Assembly (NCBI RefSeq): GCF_023715585.1
Contig: NZ_JAMBOK010000001.1
Span: 248,001 to 312,000 of the forward strand
DNA: 64,000 bases
Direction: 5' to 3'
Source of the DNA: Sporosarcina luteola
GTDB lineage: Bacteria; Bacillota; Bacilli; Bacillales_A; Planococcaceae
Shown piece after piece: positions 39,354 through 49,588 of this stretch. Below the pieces are notes generated by a model. The model was given only the letters and a program-made list of their open reading frames with translations. It had not been told where the DNA came from and made no database searches. Position 1 is the first letter of the stretch; the number at the start of each line of letters is the position of its first letter. The position numbers and the translations under genes were made by a program.

Positions 39354-39911
39354 ATGAATGAACAGAAAAAGAAAAATGAAACTTGGGAATGGATCAAGGC
39401 GCTTTTAATTGCGTTTGGATTAGCGGCAATCATCCGTATATTTCTATTCACACCGATTGTTGTGGATGGCATTTCAATGATGCCCACGCTTGAACATGGC
39501 GATAAAATGATTGTGAACAAAATCGGTTACACACTCGGAAAACCCGAACGTTTTGATATCGTCGTCTTCCATGCCCCTGAAAAGAAGGATTATATTAAGA
39601 GGGTCATCGGTCTCCCGGGAGATAAAGTGGAGTATAAGGACGATATTCTTTACATTAATGATCAACCATATGAGGAACCGTATCTTGATCAATATAAAGC
39701 CGAGATTCCAGATGGCACGTTGACCGAAGATTTCACACTAGAAGAGAAAATCGGAATGCAGACGGTCCCTGAAGGCCATGTCTTCGTTATGGGCGATAAC
39801 CGCCGAAAAAGTAAAGATTCCAGGCATATCGGTGCAGTGCCGATCGATGAAATCATAGGAAGCACAAAATTCATATTCTGGCCGATCAGTGATTTCGGCA
39901 AGGTGGACTGA
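39354..39911 (+). CDS. lepB: Type I signal peptidase
   Basis: Membrane serine protease that removes signal peptides from secreted proteins. The ATG at 39354 is 7 bases after AGGAGG; 185 residues. An N-terminal membrane anchor (about 14-33) is followed by the catalytic Ser41 in GISMMPTL and Lys82 in YIKRVIGLPGD, then GDNRRKSKDSRHIG. The paralogue name (sipS-like) cannot be decided. B. subtilis has no such gene between rplS and rbgA. Confidence 0.94.
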   Translation: MNEQKKKNETWEWIKALLIAFGLAAIIRIFLFTPIVVDGISMMPTLEHGDKMIVNKIGYTLGKPERFDIVVFHAPEKKDYIKRVIGLPGDKVEYKDDILYINDQPYEEPYLDQYKAEIPDGTLTEDFTLEEKIGMQTVPEGHVFVMGDNRRKSKDSRHIGAVPIDEIIGSTKFIFWPISDFGKVD

Positions 39912-39929
39912 AGGAAGGGGGATGAAACA

Positions 39930-40808
39930 ATGACCATACAATGGTTTCCAGGCCATATGGCAAAAGCCAGACGTGAAGTGACGGAACAATTGAAGCTCGT
40001 CGACATCGTCTTCGAATTGATCGATGCCCGATTGCCCCTATCATCGAGAAATCCGATGATCGATGAAGTTATCCAGCAAAAACCGAGACTGCTCATTTTG
40101 AATAAGATGGACCTAGCTGACGAGAGGGAGACGGAGCGGTGGATCAGACACTTCGAATCGGAAGGTATCCGGGCTGTCGCCATAAATTCCTTCGAAGGAA
40201 AAGGGCTGCAGACCGTAACAAAGGCAGCGAAGGAAATATTGGCTCCAAAAATTGAGCGGCTGAAAAAGAGGGGCATTCGACCAGGAGCAATCCGCGCCAT
40301 GATCGTCGGGATCCCCAACGTCGGGAAGTCTACGTTGATCAACCGGCTTGCGAAGAAAAACATTGCAAAGACAGGCAACAAGCCGGGTGTCACGAAAGCA
40401 CAGCAATGGATTAAGTTCGAGAAGGAACTGGAATTGCTCGACACGCCGGGAATCCTTTGGCCGAAATTTGAAGACCAAGCCGTAGGGTATAAACTTGCAT
40501 TGACAGGTGCAATTAAGGATACGATCGTCAATATGGAAAACTTGGCAGTCTTCGGACTCCGCTTTCTTGAGGAGCATTATCCGGATCGGCTTGAAAAGCG
40601 GTATGGCATTACAGCTGTAGGTGAGGACATCCAAAAGATATTCCATTCCATAGGCGAATCCCGAAAGACGTATACACAAGGCGGCGAAATCGATTATGAC
40701 AAAGTGGCTGAACTGATTGTCCAAGACATCCGCAGTGAGCTGCTTGGCAAGCTGACTTTCGATTTCACATCAGATTTATCAAAACAGGTCGATGAAGTCA
40801 CGGACTAA
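39930..40808 (+). CDS. rbgA: Ribosome biogenesis GTPase for 50S assembly
   Basis: Circularly permuted GTPase (YlqF/RbgA) needed for late 50S maturation. 292 residues: NKMDLAD (G4) precedes [14 protein letters not shown] (G1) and DTPGILWP (G3), followed by an ANTAR-like C-terminal domain. Preceded by GGAAGGGGG. The last codons lie in the left arm of a long hairpin. Confidence 0.95.
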   Translation: MTIQWFPGHMAKARREVTEQLKLVDIVFELIDARLPLSSRNPMIDEVIQQKPRLLILNKMDLADERETERWIRHFESEGIRAVAINSFEGKGLQTVTKAAKEILAPKIERLKKRGIRPGAIRAMIVGIPNVGKSTLINRLAKKNIAKTGNKPGVTKAQQWIKFEKELELLDTPGILWPKFEDQAVGYKLALTGAIKDTIVNMENLAVFGLRFLEEHYPDRLEKRYGITAVGEDIQKIFHSIGESRKTYTQGGEIDYDKVAELIVQDIRSELLGKLTFDFTSDLSKQVDEVTD

Positions 40809-40830
40809 TCCCGTGACAATCGACCTTTTC
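40786..40830 (+). terminator. Terminator overlapping the rbgA stop codon
   Basis: AGGTCGAT (40786-40793) and GTCACGG (40797-40803) pair with CCGTGAC (40811-40817) and ATCGACCT (40819-40826) to give a long, slightly bulged stem followed by TTTTC. The left arm is coding sequence and the stop codon is in the loop. Confidence 0.8.
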
Positions 40831-40893
40831 TTATTGAATAACAATCACAATCAGAAATCCTGTCCGATATAAAAAGAGAATGTTTGTCTGAAG

Positions 40894-40951
40894 TACGGCA
40901 AATCGAACCGTTCGCCGTTCGATTGGAAAGCGTCGACCTGTAGTGAAAACC
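40894..40951 (+). repeat. Degenerate family A 3' end with one hairpin cassette
   Basis: AAATCGAAC/GTTCGATT-type hairpin (about 40901-40924) followed by GGAAAGCGTCGACCTGTAGTGAAAA, a mutated copy of the family A 3' scaffold. The 5' scaffold is missing. It lies between rbgA and rnhB. Confidence 0.65.
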
Positions 40952-40987
40952 CATTTATATTGCTTATACATAATAGAAGGTGAAAAG

Positions 40988-41758
40988 ATGAAAACAATCA
41001 AAGAAATAGCCGAAATGCTGCAACAAACTTCCGACCCAGAACCGTGGATGAATAAACTAGAAGACGATCATCGCGCAGGTGTCAAAACAGAACTGCGAAA
41101 ATGGTATCGCAATTATGAAAAGAAACAGCAATTGGAACAATTGCTCCAAGAAAAAATAAACTTTGACAACAGTTTTAAGTCATACGACGGAACGCTTGTC
41201 GCAGGGGTGGATGAAGCCGGAAGAGGTCCATTGGCAGGCCCTGTGGTCTGTGCCGCAGTCATTTTGCCTAAAGAAGCAAACGGTCTGCTAGGTCTCAATG
41301 ATTCAAAAAAGCTATCCATCCAAGAAAGAGATCGATTATCTGTGATCATTAAGGAAGTTGCAATCAGCTATTCAGTACATATTCAATCAGCGGAAAGAAT
41401 CGATGAAATGAACATTTATGCCGCTACTCGGGAATCTATGGAGAAGGCAGTGAATGCTTTAGAAACCCGTCCGGAAATCGTTTTGGCGGATGCCATGAAG
41501 CTTCAAGTCGGCTGCAGATCTGAATCCATCATCAAAGGGGATGCTCAAAGTCTTTCCATAGCTGCAGCCTCCATCCTCGCAAAGACGACGAGGGATCGAT
41601 TGATGAATCGTATTCACGATGAGTTCCCGATGTACAACTTCAACAAGAATGTCGGTTATGGCACTGCCGAGCACGTGGAAGCCCTCCATCTCCACGGACC
41701 GTGCCATCACCATAGAAAAACCTTTGAGCCTGTCAAATCGATTTTGGAAGGAAGGTGA
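40988..41758 (+). CDS. rnhB: Ribonuclease HII
   Basis: Cuts RNA in RNA-DNA hybrids and at single embedded ribonucleotides. The ATG at 40988 follows GAAGGTG; 256 residues. The catalytic motif GVDEAGRGPLAGPV (Asp-Glu) is near residue 76, with further acidic residues in VLADAMKL. The N-terminal extension of about 70 residues is typical of Bacillus RnhB. Confidence 0.95.
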   Translation: MKTIKEIAEMLQQTSDPEPWMNKLEDDHRAGVKTELRKWYRNYEKKQQLEQLLQEKINFDNSFKSYDGTLVAGVDEAGRGPLAGPVVCAAVILPKEANGLLGLNDSKKLSIQERDRLSVIIKEVAISYSVHIQSAERIDEMNIYAATRESMEKAVNALETRPEIVLADAMKLQVGCRSESIIKGDAQSLSIAAASILAKTTRDRLMNRIHDEFPMYNFNKNVGYGTAEHVEALHLHGPCHHHRKTFEPVKSILEGR

Positions 41759-41764
41759 CCTAGG

Positions 41765-43555
41765 ATGAACAATCCATCGATTCCCCGCTTGAGCAACCAG
41801 TCCATCCCTGTATCGCAGCCACCGTTGACAATGCGGGAAGGACAAATGTTCCACGGGCACATAAAACAGCTTTACCCGGGACAGATGGCCGAAGTGCAGA
41901 TCGGTGGCCAGAAATTGATGGCCAAACTGGAAGTGCCCATGAAAGCGGGCGACGCGTATTACTTTCAAGTGAAGTCGGTCACCCCTGAACTGCAAATCAA
42001 AGTCGTGTCCGGCCCTTTACAAGCAACGGAAGGACAAGCGAAGCAAATGACCAGCTTGTTAGACTCGATGCAACTTCCAAAATCACAGGAAATCATTTCT
42101 GTACTAAATTTTTTTTTGAAGGAGAGACTCCCTGTTTCCAAGGATACCTTGCTGAATGCTGCAGATCTTTTAAAAACCGTTCCGCCATCGGTTCAAAGCG
42201 AAGCTCTTGATTCTATCCGGAAATTGGTGGAATTGAAACTACCGCTAAATGAGTTTAATTTCCAATCACTTTTAGGGGTGGAGAAAAAGGAAGGCTTGCA
42301 CGATGGCTTGATTGCTTTGCGAAATGTATTGCTCGCCGACACAGACATACCGACGCAATCAAAGGAAAGAATCCTTGCAACGATTGCTGATGCAAGCCGG
42401 ATAACAGTTTCTGCTGCGGAAAAAGCATTGGTTAGTGGGGCTGTTCTAAAGTTGCTTGATGATCGTATACCCCGTGAGGAGCGGTTCCAAGTATTGCAAA
42501 TGCTTAAGAGCTCGGGGATCATGCCGCCAAGCACGACACTTGCCAATATACAAACAATAATGGATACGAACATGGCGGAGCGGATGGCGGGAGCAGGACA
42601 AATGAAAGAGTTGGTTCAAAACGACCCTGTCTTACAACAGTCTACTAAGTTGCAGCTGATCGGCTTACTGGAGGAAATTGAACATAATCGATCGGTCGAA
42701 ACGAGGAACTATCAAGCTGGTGAACAAGCCGGCAAAATCATTCGTCTAGTTGCGGATCATATCCAATCCATGCCATTCACGGATGATGAATCCTCAGCTG
42801 CCTTCAAGTTATTACTGCCTGATGATGCTCGCGCAAAAACTCCGGAATTGTATCGTATGATGGAGCAATCCCCGTTGCCAGTAGCAAAGGAGCTAATGCA
42901 AGGAGCCCAAACGGTGGTGGAACAAGCGATTGATGGCAAGGTGATGAAAGAAGTCATGCAAAACCTTTTCAAATCTCTCGGTTTCAATTATGAAGCGGGA
43001 CTGCTAAGTGGAAATCAGGATATCGGAAAGACGATGGACATGCTGAAACCTCAATTGGTTGCGCTGTTGCATGACAGCGCAGTATCTCCTGTATTGCGCG
43101 ATGCGGCAGAGACAATAATTGCGAGAATGAATGGCTCAATCATACAGTCCGGTGACACAGGCCTGAACCAACAGATTGTCATGCAGCTGCCCCTGGAATT
43201 CCTCGGGAAACGAGTCGATGCAACGATTCAATGGAATGGGAGAAAGAAGGCGGATGGCAAGATCGATGCGGATTTCGCCCGAATCCTGTTTTATTTGGAA
43301 CTGGAATCGATCGACAAGACAGTTGTCGATATGCAAGTTCAAAATCGGGTCGTCGCGCTAACTGTTTTCAACGAAAACCTTCAATTGCGGGAAATTGGCG
43401 GTCTTTTGCAAATGAAATTGAGGGATGGCCTCGAATCGGTAGATTATCGATTGTCAGGAGTCACATTTAAACAATTTGAAGCAGAAGGTACTAGAGAAAC
43501 GAAAAAACGGAATGATTGGATGTCTGAACAGGGTGGAGTGGACTTCAGGATATGA
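41765..43555 (+). CDS. ylqG: FliK-like protein of unknown function (YlqG position)
   Basis: 596-residue protein with no membrane segment or signal peptide. The N-terminus is Pro-rich and then forms a small beta-rich region (MFHGHIKQLYPGQMAEVQIGG, GDAYYFQVKSV). A long helical middle follows, and the C-terminal about 110 residues (MQLPLEFLGKRVDATIQW to DYRLSGVTFKQFE) resembles the FliK hook-length-control C-terminal domain. It sits between rnhB and sucC like B. subtilis ylqG and overlaps the FlhB-like gene that follows. No activity is known to me; a role in secretion-substrate switching is inference. Confidence 0.7.
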   Translation: MNNPSIPRLSNQSIPVSQPPLTMREGQMFHGHIKQLYPGQMAEVQIGGQKLMAKLEVPMKAGDAYYFQVKSVTPELQIKVVSGPLQATEGQAKQMTSLLDSMQLPKSQEIISVLNFFLKERLPVSKDTLLNAADLLKTVPPSVQSEALDSIRKLVELKLPLNEFNFQSLLGVEKKEGLHDGLIALRNVLLADTDIPTQSKERILATIADASRITVSAAEKALVSGAVLKLLDDRIPREERFQVLQMLKSSGIMPPSTTLANIQTIMDTNMAERMAGAGQMKELVQNDPVLQQSTKLQLIGLLEEIEHNRSVETRNYQAGEQAGKIIRLVADHIQSMPFTDDESSAAFKLLLPDDARAKTPELYRMMEQSPLPVAKELMQGAQTVVEQAIDGKVMKEVMQNLFKSLGFNYEAGLLSGNQDIGKTMDMLKPQLVALLHDSAVSPVLRDAAETIIARMNGSIIQSGDTGLNQQIVMQLPLEFLGKRVDATIQWNGRKKADGKIDADFARILFYLELESIDKTVVDMQVQNRVVALTVFNENLQLREIGGLLQMKLRDGLESVDYRLSGVTFKQFEAEGTRETKKRNDWMSEQGGVDFRI

Positions 43556-43851
43556 CAGAACAGAAACATACCCGCAAAGAGGCGATTGCGCTTTCTTATG
43601 ATCCGAATGCAGGGGATGCCCCGAAGGTTGTCGCCAAAGGAAAAGGGAAGGTTGCAGAAAATATTTTGGAGAAGGCGAAAGAACACGATGTTCCGGTACA
43701 GGAAGATCCGACTCTTGTGGAGTTGCTTGGGCAGCTGGAAGTGGATGAAACAATTCCCGAACAACTATATCAAGCTGTTGCAGAAGTGTTTGCTTATATT
43801 TACCAAGTGGACCGGGAGCATGGCTCTCAGAAGAATAATAGGGAAAACTGA
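43552..43851 (+). CDS. ylqH: FlhB C-terminal-domain-like protein (YlqH position)
   Basis: 99-residue soluble protein matching the cytoplasmic C-terminus of the flagellar export switch FlhB: AIALSYDPNAGDAPKVVAKGKGKVAENI, then HDVPVQEDPTLVELL and IPEQLYQAVAEVFAYIY. The membrane part and the NPTH self-cleavage motif of FlhB are absent; the protein starts just after where NPTH would be. It is coupled by ATGA to the FliK-like gene, so the pair mirrors the FliK-FlhB partners of flagellar assembly. The main flagellar operon begins about 10 kb downstream. Confidence 0.82.
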   Translation: MTEQKHTRKEAIALSYDPNAGDAPKVVAKGKGKVAENILEKAKEHDVPVQEDPTLVELLGQLEVDETIPEQLYQAVAEVFAYIYQVDREHGSQKNNREN

Positions 43852-43901
43852 CGGAAACTATCAAAAGATATCAAAAAATGCTTATATGGCTACAACAAGT
43901 G

Positions 43902-43930
43902 TGGACATTATTTTACATCTTTACTACAAT
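43902..43930 (+). promoter_or_regulatory. SigA-type promoter for sucCD
   Basis: TGGACA (43902-43907) and TACAAT (43925-43930) with a 17-base spacer, 48 bases before the sucC ATG. Confidence 0.65.
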
Positions 43931-43978
43931 GGATACGGCAGTAAATTATGAGCTACAAGTTCGAATGGAGGATGTAAG

Positions 43979-45139
43979 ATGAATATCCATGAATATCAAG
44001 GAAAGCAGCTGCTCAGAGATTATGGCGTTGCTGTTTCAAATGGTCGGGTAGCTTTCTCACCCGATGAAGCTGTAAAAGCGGCAAAAGAACTCGGTACGGA
44101 CGTAATCGTAGTCAAGGCGCAAATCCATGCTGGCGGGCGTGGCAAGGCGGGTGGCGTTAAGATCGCCAAAAATCTTGATGAAGTGCGCGAGTATGCGAAA
44201 GAGCTACTTGGCAAAACCCTTGTAACCCATCAAACAGGCCCTGAAGGTAAAGAAGTTAAACGACTTCTTGTCGAAGAAGGATCAGATATCAAAAAAGAAT
44301 ATTATTTAGGTCTTGTACTCGACCGCGCTACAGATCGCGTTACTCTCATGGGGTCTGAAGAAGGCGGAATGGACATTGAAGAAGTCGCTGAAGAGACTCC
44401 TGAAAAGATCTTCAAAGAAGTCATTGATCCAGTCGTCGGCCTTACAGGCTTCCAAGCGCGCCGCATGGCATTCAATATGAACATCCCTACACATCTTGTG
44501 AATAAAGCTGCGAAATTCATGCTAGGACTCTACCAAGTATTTGCTGAGAAAGACGCATCAATCGTTGAAATTAATCCGCTTGTCGTTACAGGCGATGACA
44601 ATGTACTAGCATTGGATGCAAAATTCAATTTCGATGACAACGCACTATACCGTCATAAAGATATTGTCGAATTACGCGATTTCGACGAGGAAGATCCGAA
44701 AGAAATCGAAGCTTCCAAATACGACCTTAGCTACATATCCCTAGATGGCAACATCGGCTGCATGGTAAACGGTGCAGGTCTTGCGATGGCGACGATGGAT
44801 ACAATCAATTACTACGGCGGATCACCGGCCAACTTCCTTGACGTTGGGGGCGGCGCTACAGCTGAAAAAGTGACGGAAGCATTCAAAATCATCCTCTCTG
44901 ACGAGCATGTCAAAGGAATCTTCGTCAATATTTTCGGAGGCATCATGAAATGTGACGTAATCGCGGAAGGTGTTATTACTGCTGCGAAAGAAGTCGGCCT
45001 TGAAGTGCCGCTAGTTGTACGTTTGGAAGGCACGAACGTAGACAAAGGCAAAGCGCTATTGAACGAATCAGGATTGAATATCATCGCTGCTGACACAATG
45101 GCGGACGGTGCACAAAAGATTGTTGAACTCGTAGGCTAA
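43979..45139 (+). CDS. sucC: Succinyl-CoA synthetase, beta subunit
   Basis: Nucleotide-binding ATP-grasp subunit of the TCA-cycle enzyme that makes ATP or GTP from succinyl-CoA. 386 residues, starting [17 protein letters not shown], with [25 protein letters not shown] and the C-terminal [12 protein letters not shown] and [15 protein letters not shown] motifs. The ribosome site is GGAGGATG. It is followed by sucD after 18 bases. Confidence 0.97.
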   Translation: MNIHEYQGKQLLRDYGVAVSNGRVAFSPDEAVKAAKELGTDVIVVKAQIHAGGRGKAGGVKIAKNLDEVREYAKELLGKTLVTHQTGPEGKEVKRLLVEEGSDIKKEYYLGLVLDRATDRVTLMGSEEGGMDIEEVAEETPEKIFKEVIDPVVGLTGFQARRMAFNMNIPTHLVNKAAKFMLGLYQVFAEKDASIVEINPLVVTGDDNVLALDAKFNFDDNALYRHKDIVELRDFDEEDPKEIEASKYDLSYISLDGNIGCMVNGAGLAMATMDTINYYGGSPANFLDVGGGATAEKVTEAFKIILSDEHVKGIFVNIFGGIMKCDVIAEGVITAAKEVGLEVPLVVRLEGTNVDKGKALLNESGLNIIAADTMADGAQKIVELVG

Positions 45140-45157
45140 GAAAGGCAGGGAGAAACG

Positions 45158-46060
45158 ATGGCAATTTATATTAATAAAGACACAAAAGTGATTGTACAAG
45201 GAATTACAGGCTCAACAGCACTTTTCCATACGAAGCAGATGCTTGAGTATGGCACGAAAATCGTCGGCGGTGTAACACCGGGCAAAGGCGGAACGGAAGT
45301 TGAAGGAGTACCTGTCTTCAATACAGTTGAAGAAGCCGTAAAAGCGACAGGAGCAAATGTTTCTGTCATCTACGTTCCGGCTCCGTTTGCAGCAGACGCG
45401 ATTCTGGAAGCTGTCGATGCGGAATTGGATATGGCCATCTGTATTACAGAACATATCCCGGTTCTTGACATGGTAAAAGTGAAGCGCTACATGGAAGGCA
45501 AGAAAACACGTCTTGTCGGACCAAACTGCCCGGGTGTCATTACATCCGATGAGTGTAAGATTGGTATCATGCCAGGCTACATCCATACGAAAGGCCACGT
45601 TGGCGTCGTATCCCGCTCAGGGACATTGACGTACGAAGCTGTTCATCAGCTTTCACAAGCAGGCATCGGTCAGACGACAGCTGTCGGTATCGGCGGAGAT
45701 CCTGTAAACGGAACGAACTTCATCGACGTACTGAAAGAATTCAACGAAGACCCAGAAACATACGCGGTCGTCATGATCGGTGAAATCGGCGGTACAGCTG
45801 AAGAAGAAGCAGCTGAATGGGTGAAGGCGAACATGACAAAACCTGTTGTCGGCTTCATCGGCGGACAAACAGCGCCAGAAGGGAAGCGTATGGGTCATGC
45901 CGGCGCTATTATCTCCGGTGGTAAAGGAACAGCTGCAGAGAAAATTAAAGCACTTAACGCTGCAGGTGTTGAAACGGCTGACACGCCTTCCGTCATCGGT
46001 GAAACATTGATCAAAGTACTTAAAGAAAAAGGGCTTTACGAAAAATGTAAAACACATTGA
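45158..46060 (+). CDS. sucD: Succinyl-CoA synthetase, alpha subunit
   Basis: CoA-binding subunit with the phosphorylated active-site His247 in [17 protein letters not shown]. 300 residues, starting [31 protein letters not shown] contributes to phosphate binding. It forms the sucCD operon and ends at a hairpin terminator. Confidence 0.97.
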   Translation: MAIYINKDTKVIVQGITGSTALFHTKQMLEYGTKIVGGVTPGKGGTEVEGVPVFNTVEEAVKATGANVSVIYVPAPFAADAILEAVDAELDMAICITEHIPVLDMVKVKRYMEGKKTRLVGPNCPGVITSDECKIGIMPGYIHTKGHVGVVSRSGTLTYEAVHQLSQAGIGQTTAVGIGGDPVNGTNFIDVLKEFNEDPETYAVVMIGEIGGTAEEEAAEWVKANMTKPVVGFIGGQTAPEGKRMGHAGAIISGGKGTAAEKIKALNAAGVETADTPSVIGETLIKVLKEKGLYEKCKTH

Positions 46061-46071
46061 GGCACAGTACG

Positions 46072-46101
46072 GCATGCAGGATAACTGCATGCTGTTCTTT
46101 T
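46072..46101 (+). terminator. Terminator after sucD
   Basis: Perfect 8-bp stem GCATGCAG/CTGCATGC (46072-46079 with 46085-46092) followed by TGTTCTTTTG. Confidence 0.8.
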
Positions 46102-46130
46102 GCATATCTGGAATATGAAGGAGGAATCTT

Positions 46131-47015
46131 GTGTTACTCACAGACGTCGACCGAAAGTTGCTTGCCTTGCATTATGTCTATCCCGTCCCATTTAATAAAG
46201 TAACGGAAATCTTGAAGATGGACCCCGATCTTCGTCATCTGTTCACTCATTGCACTAACGAACTGGCGGCATTTCTTAAAATCCCCAAATCGAAAGCCGT
46301 CCAGTTGAATGGACAGTTGAAACGGCATGAACAAACTCCTTTCCCCCTTCTTTATCAACGAGAGAAAATCATCCCTATTCCAATTACGAATCCGGCGTAT
46401 CCGAAGCCGTTGAAATGGCTGGTCGACCCTCCAACAGTCCTCTATGTAAAAGGTGATCCAACAATTTTGGATGCTTCAAAGAAGGTGGCAATCATCGGTT
46501 CCAGAAAAGCCACCAACTATTCCAAGGAAGCGCTTTCTTTCATCGTTCCTCCGCTTGTCGATCAGGGAGCGGTCATCGTTTCCGGCCTCGCGAAAGGGGC
46601 GGATACCATGGCGCATGAATCTGCAATCCAATTTGGCGGAAAGACGATTGCGGTACTTGGACATGGTCTATTCCATCTGTACCCTCATGAAAACAAAGAG
46701 CTTGCAAGATTACTAGGTGAACGCCATTTACTGCTGACGGAATATCCTCCTTATATGAGACCCGCGAAATGGACGTTTCCGATGAGGAATAGGATTATCA
46801 GCGGCTTGTCGGAGTCTGTCATTATCACAGAATCTGAGGAGAAAAGCGGAACAATGAGTACCGTCGATCATGCGCTTGAGCATGGGAAGGCTATTTACGC
46901 GGTTCCCGGGCCGATTACCTCTGCTTTATCCCTTGGGCCGAATAAATTGATTGAACAAGGTGCAAAGCCTATCTGGAATGGCTTTCAAGCGCTTGAAAGC
47001 TGCTCTTTTCCATGA
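46131..47015 (+). CDS. dprA: DNA processing protein DprA (Smf)
   Basis: Loads RecA on incoming single-stranded DNA during transformation. GTG start at 46131 behind GGAGGAA; 294 residues. Rossmann-like core motifs are IIGSRKATNYS, SGLAKGADTMAHE, GHGLFHLYPHENK and FPMRNRIISGLSESVIITE. A perfect 20-bp palindrome lies in its last codons (46981-47000). It precedes topA, as in B. subtilis. Confidence 0.95.
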   Translation: MLLTDVDRKLLALHYVYPVPFNKVTEILKMDPDLRHLFTHCTNELAAFLKIPKSKAVQLNGQLKRHEQTPFPLLYQREKIIPIPITNPAYPKPLKWLVDPPTVLYVKGDPTILDASKKVAIIGSRKATNYSKEALSFIVPPLVDQGAVIVSGLAKGADTMAHESAIQFGGKTIAVLGHGLFHLYPHENKELARLLGERHLLLTEYPPYMRPAKWTFPMRNRIISGLSESVIITESEEKSGTMSTVDHALEHGKAIYAVPGPITSALSLGPNKLIEQGAKPIWNGFQALESCSFP

Positions 47016-47044
47016 CGGGTAAAACACTCCTTTTATTGAAAAGG

Positions 47045-47071
47045 TTGATTTTAATTCGAATCTGTTATACA
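47045..47071 (+). promoter_or_regulatory. Possible extended -10 promoter for topA
   Basis: TGTTATACA (47063-47071) resembles an extended -10, with TTGATT at 47045-47050 as a poorly spaced -35. It lies about 115 bases upstream of topA. Confidence 0.4.
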
Positions 47072-47186
47072 TTTTGCAACAGATATCCTTTTACATCCGG
47101 AATCACCAAGATCCGGAATGGGCAAGAATAAGAGACAGCCCTGCGGATGTACAAAAAGGGAACCTCTATGAGGAGGAACATGATAA

Positions 47187-49262
47187 ATGGCAGATTACTT
47201 AGTTATTGTTGAGTCGCCCGCCAAGGCGAAAACAATTGAACGTTACTTAGGCAAGAAGTATAAGGTCCGTGCTTCCATCGGACACTTGCGGGATTTGCCC
47301 CGCAGTCAGATGGGCGTGGATACTGAAAACAATTATGAACCGAAATACATCACGATTCGCGGGAAAGGCCCTATATTGCAAGAGTTGAAAAAGGATGCTA
47401 AAAAAGCGAAGAAAATCTTTCTCGCAGCTGACCCCGACAGGGAAGGGGAAGCAATCGCATGGCATTTGGCACACCAACTAGGTGTGGACATCAACTCGGA
47501 TTGCCGCGTCGTATTCAATGAAATTACAAAAGATGCCATAAAAGATTCTTTCAAAAGCCCGCGGCCTATTGATATGAACCGGGTAGATGCCCAACAGGCA
47601 AGAAGGATATTGGATAGACTCGTAGGCTATAATATTAGCCCGATCCTATGGAAGAAAGTGAAGAAGGGACTGTCCGCCGGACGTGTGCAATCGGTCGCAT
47701 TACGATTGATCATCGACCGGGAGAATGAAATAAAGGCGTTCGTACCCGAAGAATATTGGAGCATCAGCGGAAAGTTCACTAAAGATGGCAAAACGTTTGA
47801 GGCTTCCTTCTATGGCGATGCCAAGAAGAAAATGAAGCTGGAAAACAAAAAGCAAGTCGATGAAGTCCTTTCAAAAATGTCTGGTGATGAATTCGAGATT
47901 GTCAATGTTGTCAAGAAGGAGAGAAGAAGGAATCCAGCCCCTCCATTTACAACATCTTCCCTGCAACAGGAAGCAGCGCGCAAATTGAATTTCAGAGCAA
48001 GAAAAACAATGATGCTTGCCCAACAGCTCTATGAAGGAATCAATACCGGCAAAGAAGGCATCGTTGGTCTCATTACGTATATGAGAACGGACTCAACGCG
48101 AATATCAGAAGGTGCAAAAGGAGAAGCCGTCTCCTTCATCGAAACGATGTACGGCAAGGATTTCATCGCCACGTCGAAGGTGAAATCCAAAGAATCGGCT
48201 AATACGCAAGATGCGCATGAAGCTGTACGACCAACCTCGGTCATGAGGCCGCCTGAAGCGATGAAACAGTATTTGTCACGCGATCAGCACAGACTTTATA
48301 AATTGATCTGGGAGCGCTTCGTGGCTAGTCAGATGGCGCCTGCAGTGCTTGACACGGTCACGGCGGATCTGATGAATGGCGACGTTAAGTTCAGGGCGAC
48401 AGGCTCAGAAGTTAAATTTCCAGGCTTTATGAAAGTGTATATCGAAGGTGAAGACGACCAAGAAGAGGAGAAGGACCGCATTCTGCCTCCGTTAGAAAAA
48501 GGAGAGCACGTGAAAGGGAACGAAATCGATCCGAAGCAGCATTTCACGCAGCCGCCTCCGAGGTATTCAGAAGCTCGTCTTGTCAAGACGTTAGAGGAGC
48601 TTGGAATAGGCCGGCCGTCGACATATGCGCCTACACTCGACACAATCCAAAAACGGGGCTACGTTACGTTGGACGCTAAACGGTTCGTTCCGACAGAGCT
48701 TGGAGAGATCGTCCACCAAGCGGTGAATCAATACTTCCCCGATATCATTAACATCAAGTTCACTGCCGATATGGAGAAAAACCTTGATGATGTTGAAGAA
48801 GGCGAGATTGAGTGGAAGAAAGTCATTGATGAATTTTACAAAGAATTCGAGAAGCATGTCAAAGTTGCCGACGAAGAGATGGAGAAAATCGAAATCAAGG
48901 ATGAGCCTGCCGGTGAGGATTGCGAGAAATGCGGTTCTCCAATGGTGTTCAAAATGGGTAGATACGGTAAATTCATGGCTTGCTCAAATTTCCCTGATTG
49001 CAGAAACACAAAAGCAATCATCAAACCAATCGGAGTCACCTGCCCATCCTGTAAAGAAGGTCAGGTTGTCGAGAGGAAGAGCAAAACGAAAAGGATCTTC
49101 TTCGGCTGCGATCGATATCCAGAATGCGAATATGTATCATGGGATAAACCGATTGCTAGGCCGTGCCCGAAATGTCAACACACATTAGTTGAAAAAAGAC
49201 TGAAAAAAGGCGTGCAAATTCAATGTACGGAATGCGATTATAAAGAGGATGCACAAGAATAA
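47187..49262 (+). CDS. topA: DNA topoisomerase I
   Basis: Relaxes negative supercoils by single-strand cleavage. 691 residues, the same as B. subtilis TopA. An N-terminal TOPRIM domain ([30 protein letters not shown]) is followed by the catalytic Tyr298 in [12 protein letters not shown], and the C-terminus has three four-Cys zinc motifs (from about residue 578). Start ATG behind GAGGAGG. trmFO, which follows topA in B. subtilis, is absent here. Confidence 0.97.
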   Translation: MADYLVIVESPAKAKTIERYLGKKYKVRASIGHLRDLPRSQMGVDTENNYEPKYITIRGKGPILQELKKDAKKAKKIFLAADPDREGEAIAWHLAHQLGVDINSDCRVVFNEITKDAIKDSFKSPRPIDMNRVDAQQARRILDRLVGYNISPILWKKVKKGLSAGRVQSVALRLIIDRENEIKAFVPEEYWSISGKFTKDGKTFEASFYGDAKKKMKLENKKQVDEVLSKMSGDEFEIVNVVKKERRRNPAPPFTTSSLQQEAARKLNFRARKTMMLAQQLYEGINTGKEGIVGLITYMRTDSTRISEGAKGEAVSFIETMYGKDFIATSKVKSKESANTQDAHEAVRPTSVMRPPEAMKQYLSRDQHRLYKLIWERFVASQMAPAVLDTVTADLMNGDVKFRATGSEVKFPGFMKVYIEGEDDQEEEKDRILPPLEKGEHVKGNEIDPKQHFTQPPPRYSEARLVKTLEELGIGRPSTYAPTLDTIQKRGYVTLDAKRFVPTELGEIVHQAVNQYFPDIINIKFTADMEKNLDDVEEGEIEWKKVIDEFYKEFEKHVKVADEEMEKIEIKDEPAGEDCEKCGSPMVFKMGRYGKFMACSNFPDCRNTKAIIKPIGVTCPSCKEGQVVERKSKTKRIFFGCDRYPECEYVSWDKPIARPCPKCQHTLVEKRLKKGVQIQCTECDYKEDAQE

Positions 49263-49288
49263 GAAGTAGAGGCGTTTGAGTATACTTC

Positions 49289-49331
49289 AGCTGCACATGT
49301 AGGAGAAAAATCCGCATTGTGCAGCTTTTTA
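49289..49331 (+). terminator. Terminator after topA
   Basis: AGCTGCACA (49289-49297) pairs with TGTGCAGCT (49318-49326), then TTTTTA. The loop is about 20 bases. Apart from the xerC promoter, nothing else is recognised between here and 49588. Confidence 0.8.
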
Positions 49332-49529
49332 CTGTGTAGATCACCTAAAAATTGAACAAACTGTGTCTAAAAATACAGTAGATGTCTGACAACCTAAGAC
49401 GATTATGTTGCCGGAACAATATAGTTTGCGTTATAGTGAATCGTGGATGACTTTTGAATTTCCGAATTAGTTCTCCTATTCGATTAATAGTGAAGATCAA
49501 GCGGGTCAAAACGGTAAAAATAACCACTA

Positions 49530-49557
49530 TTCAAACATGTTCCAATTTTGTTATAAT
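49530..49557 (+). promoter_or_regulatory. SigA-type extended -10 promoter for xerC-hslVU
   Basis: TTCAAA (49530-49535), 16-base spacer, and TATAAT (49552-49557) preceded by TGT, a perfect extended -10. Transcription from here would start near 49564, consistent with the xerC start chosen. Confidence 0.7.
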
Positions 49558-49588
49558 TGACAGAGTGATTCATATGGGGGTGAAACAC

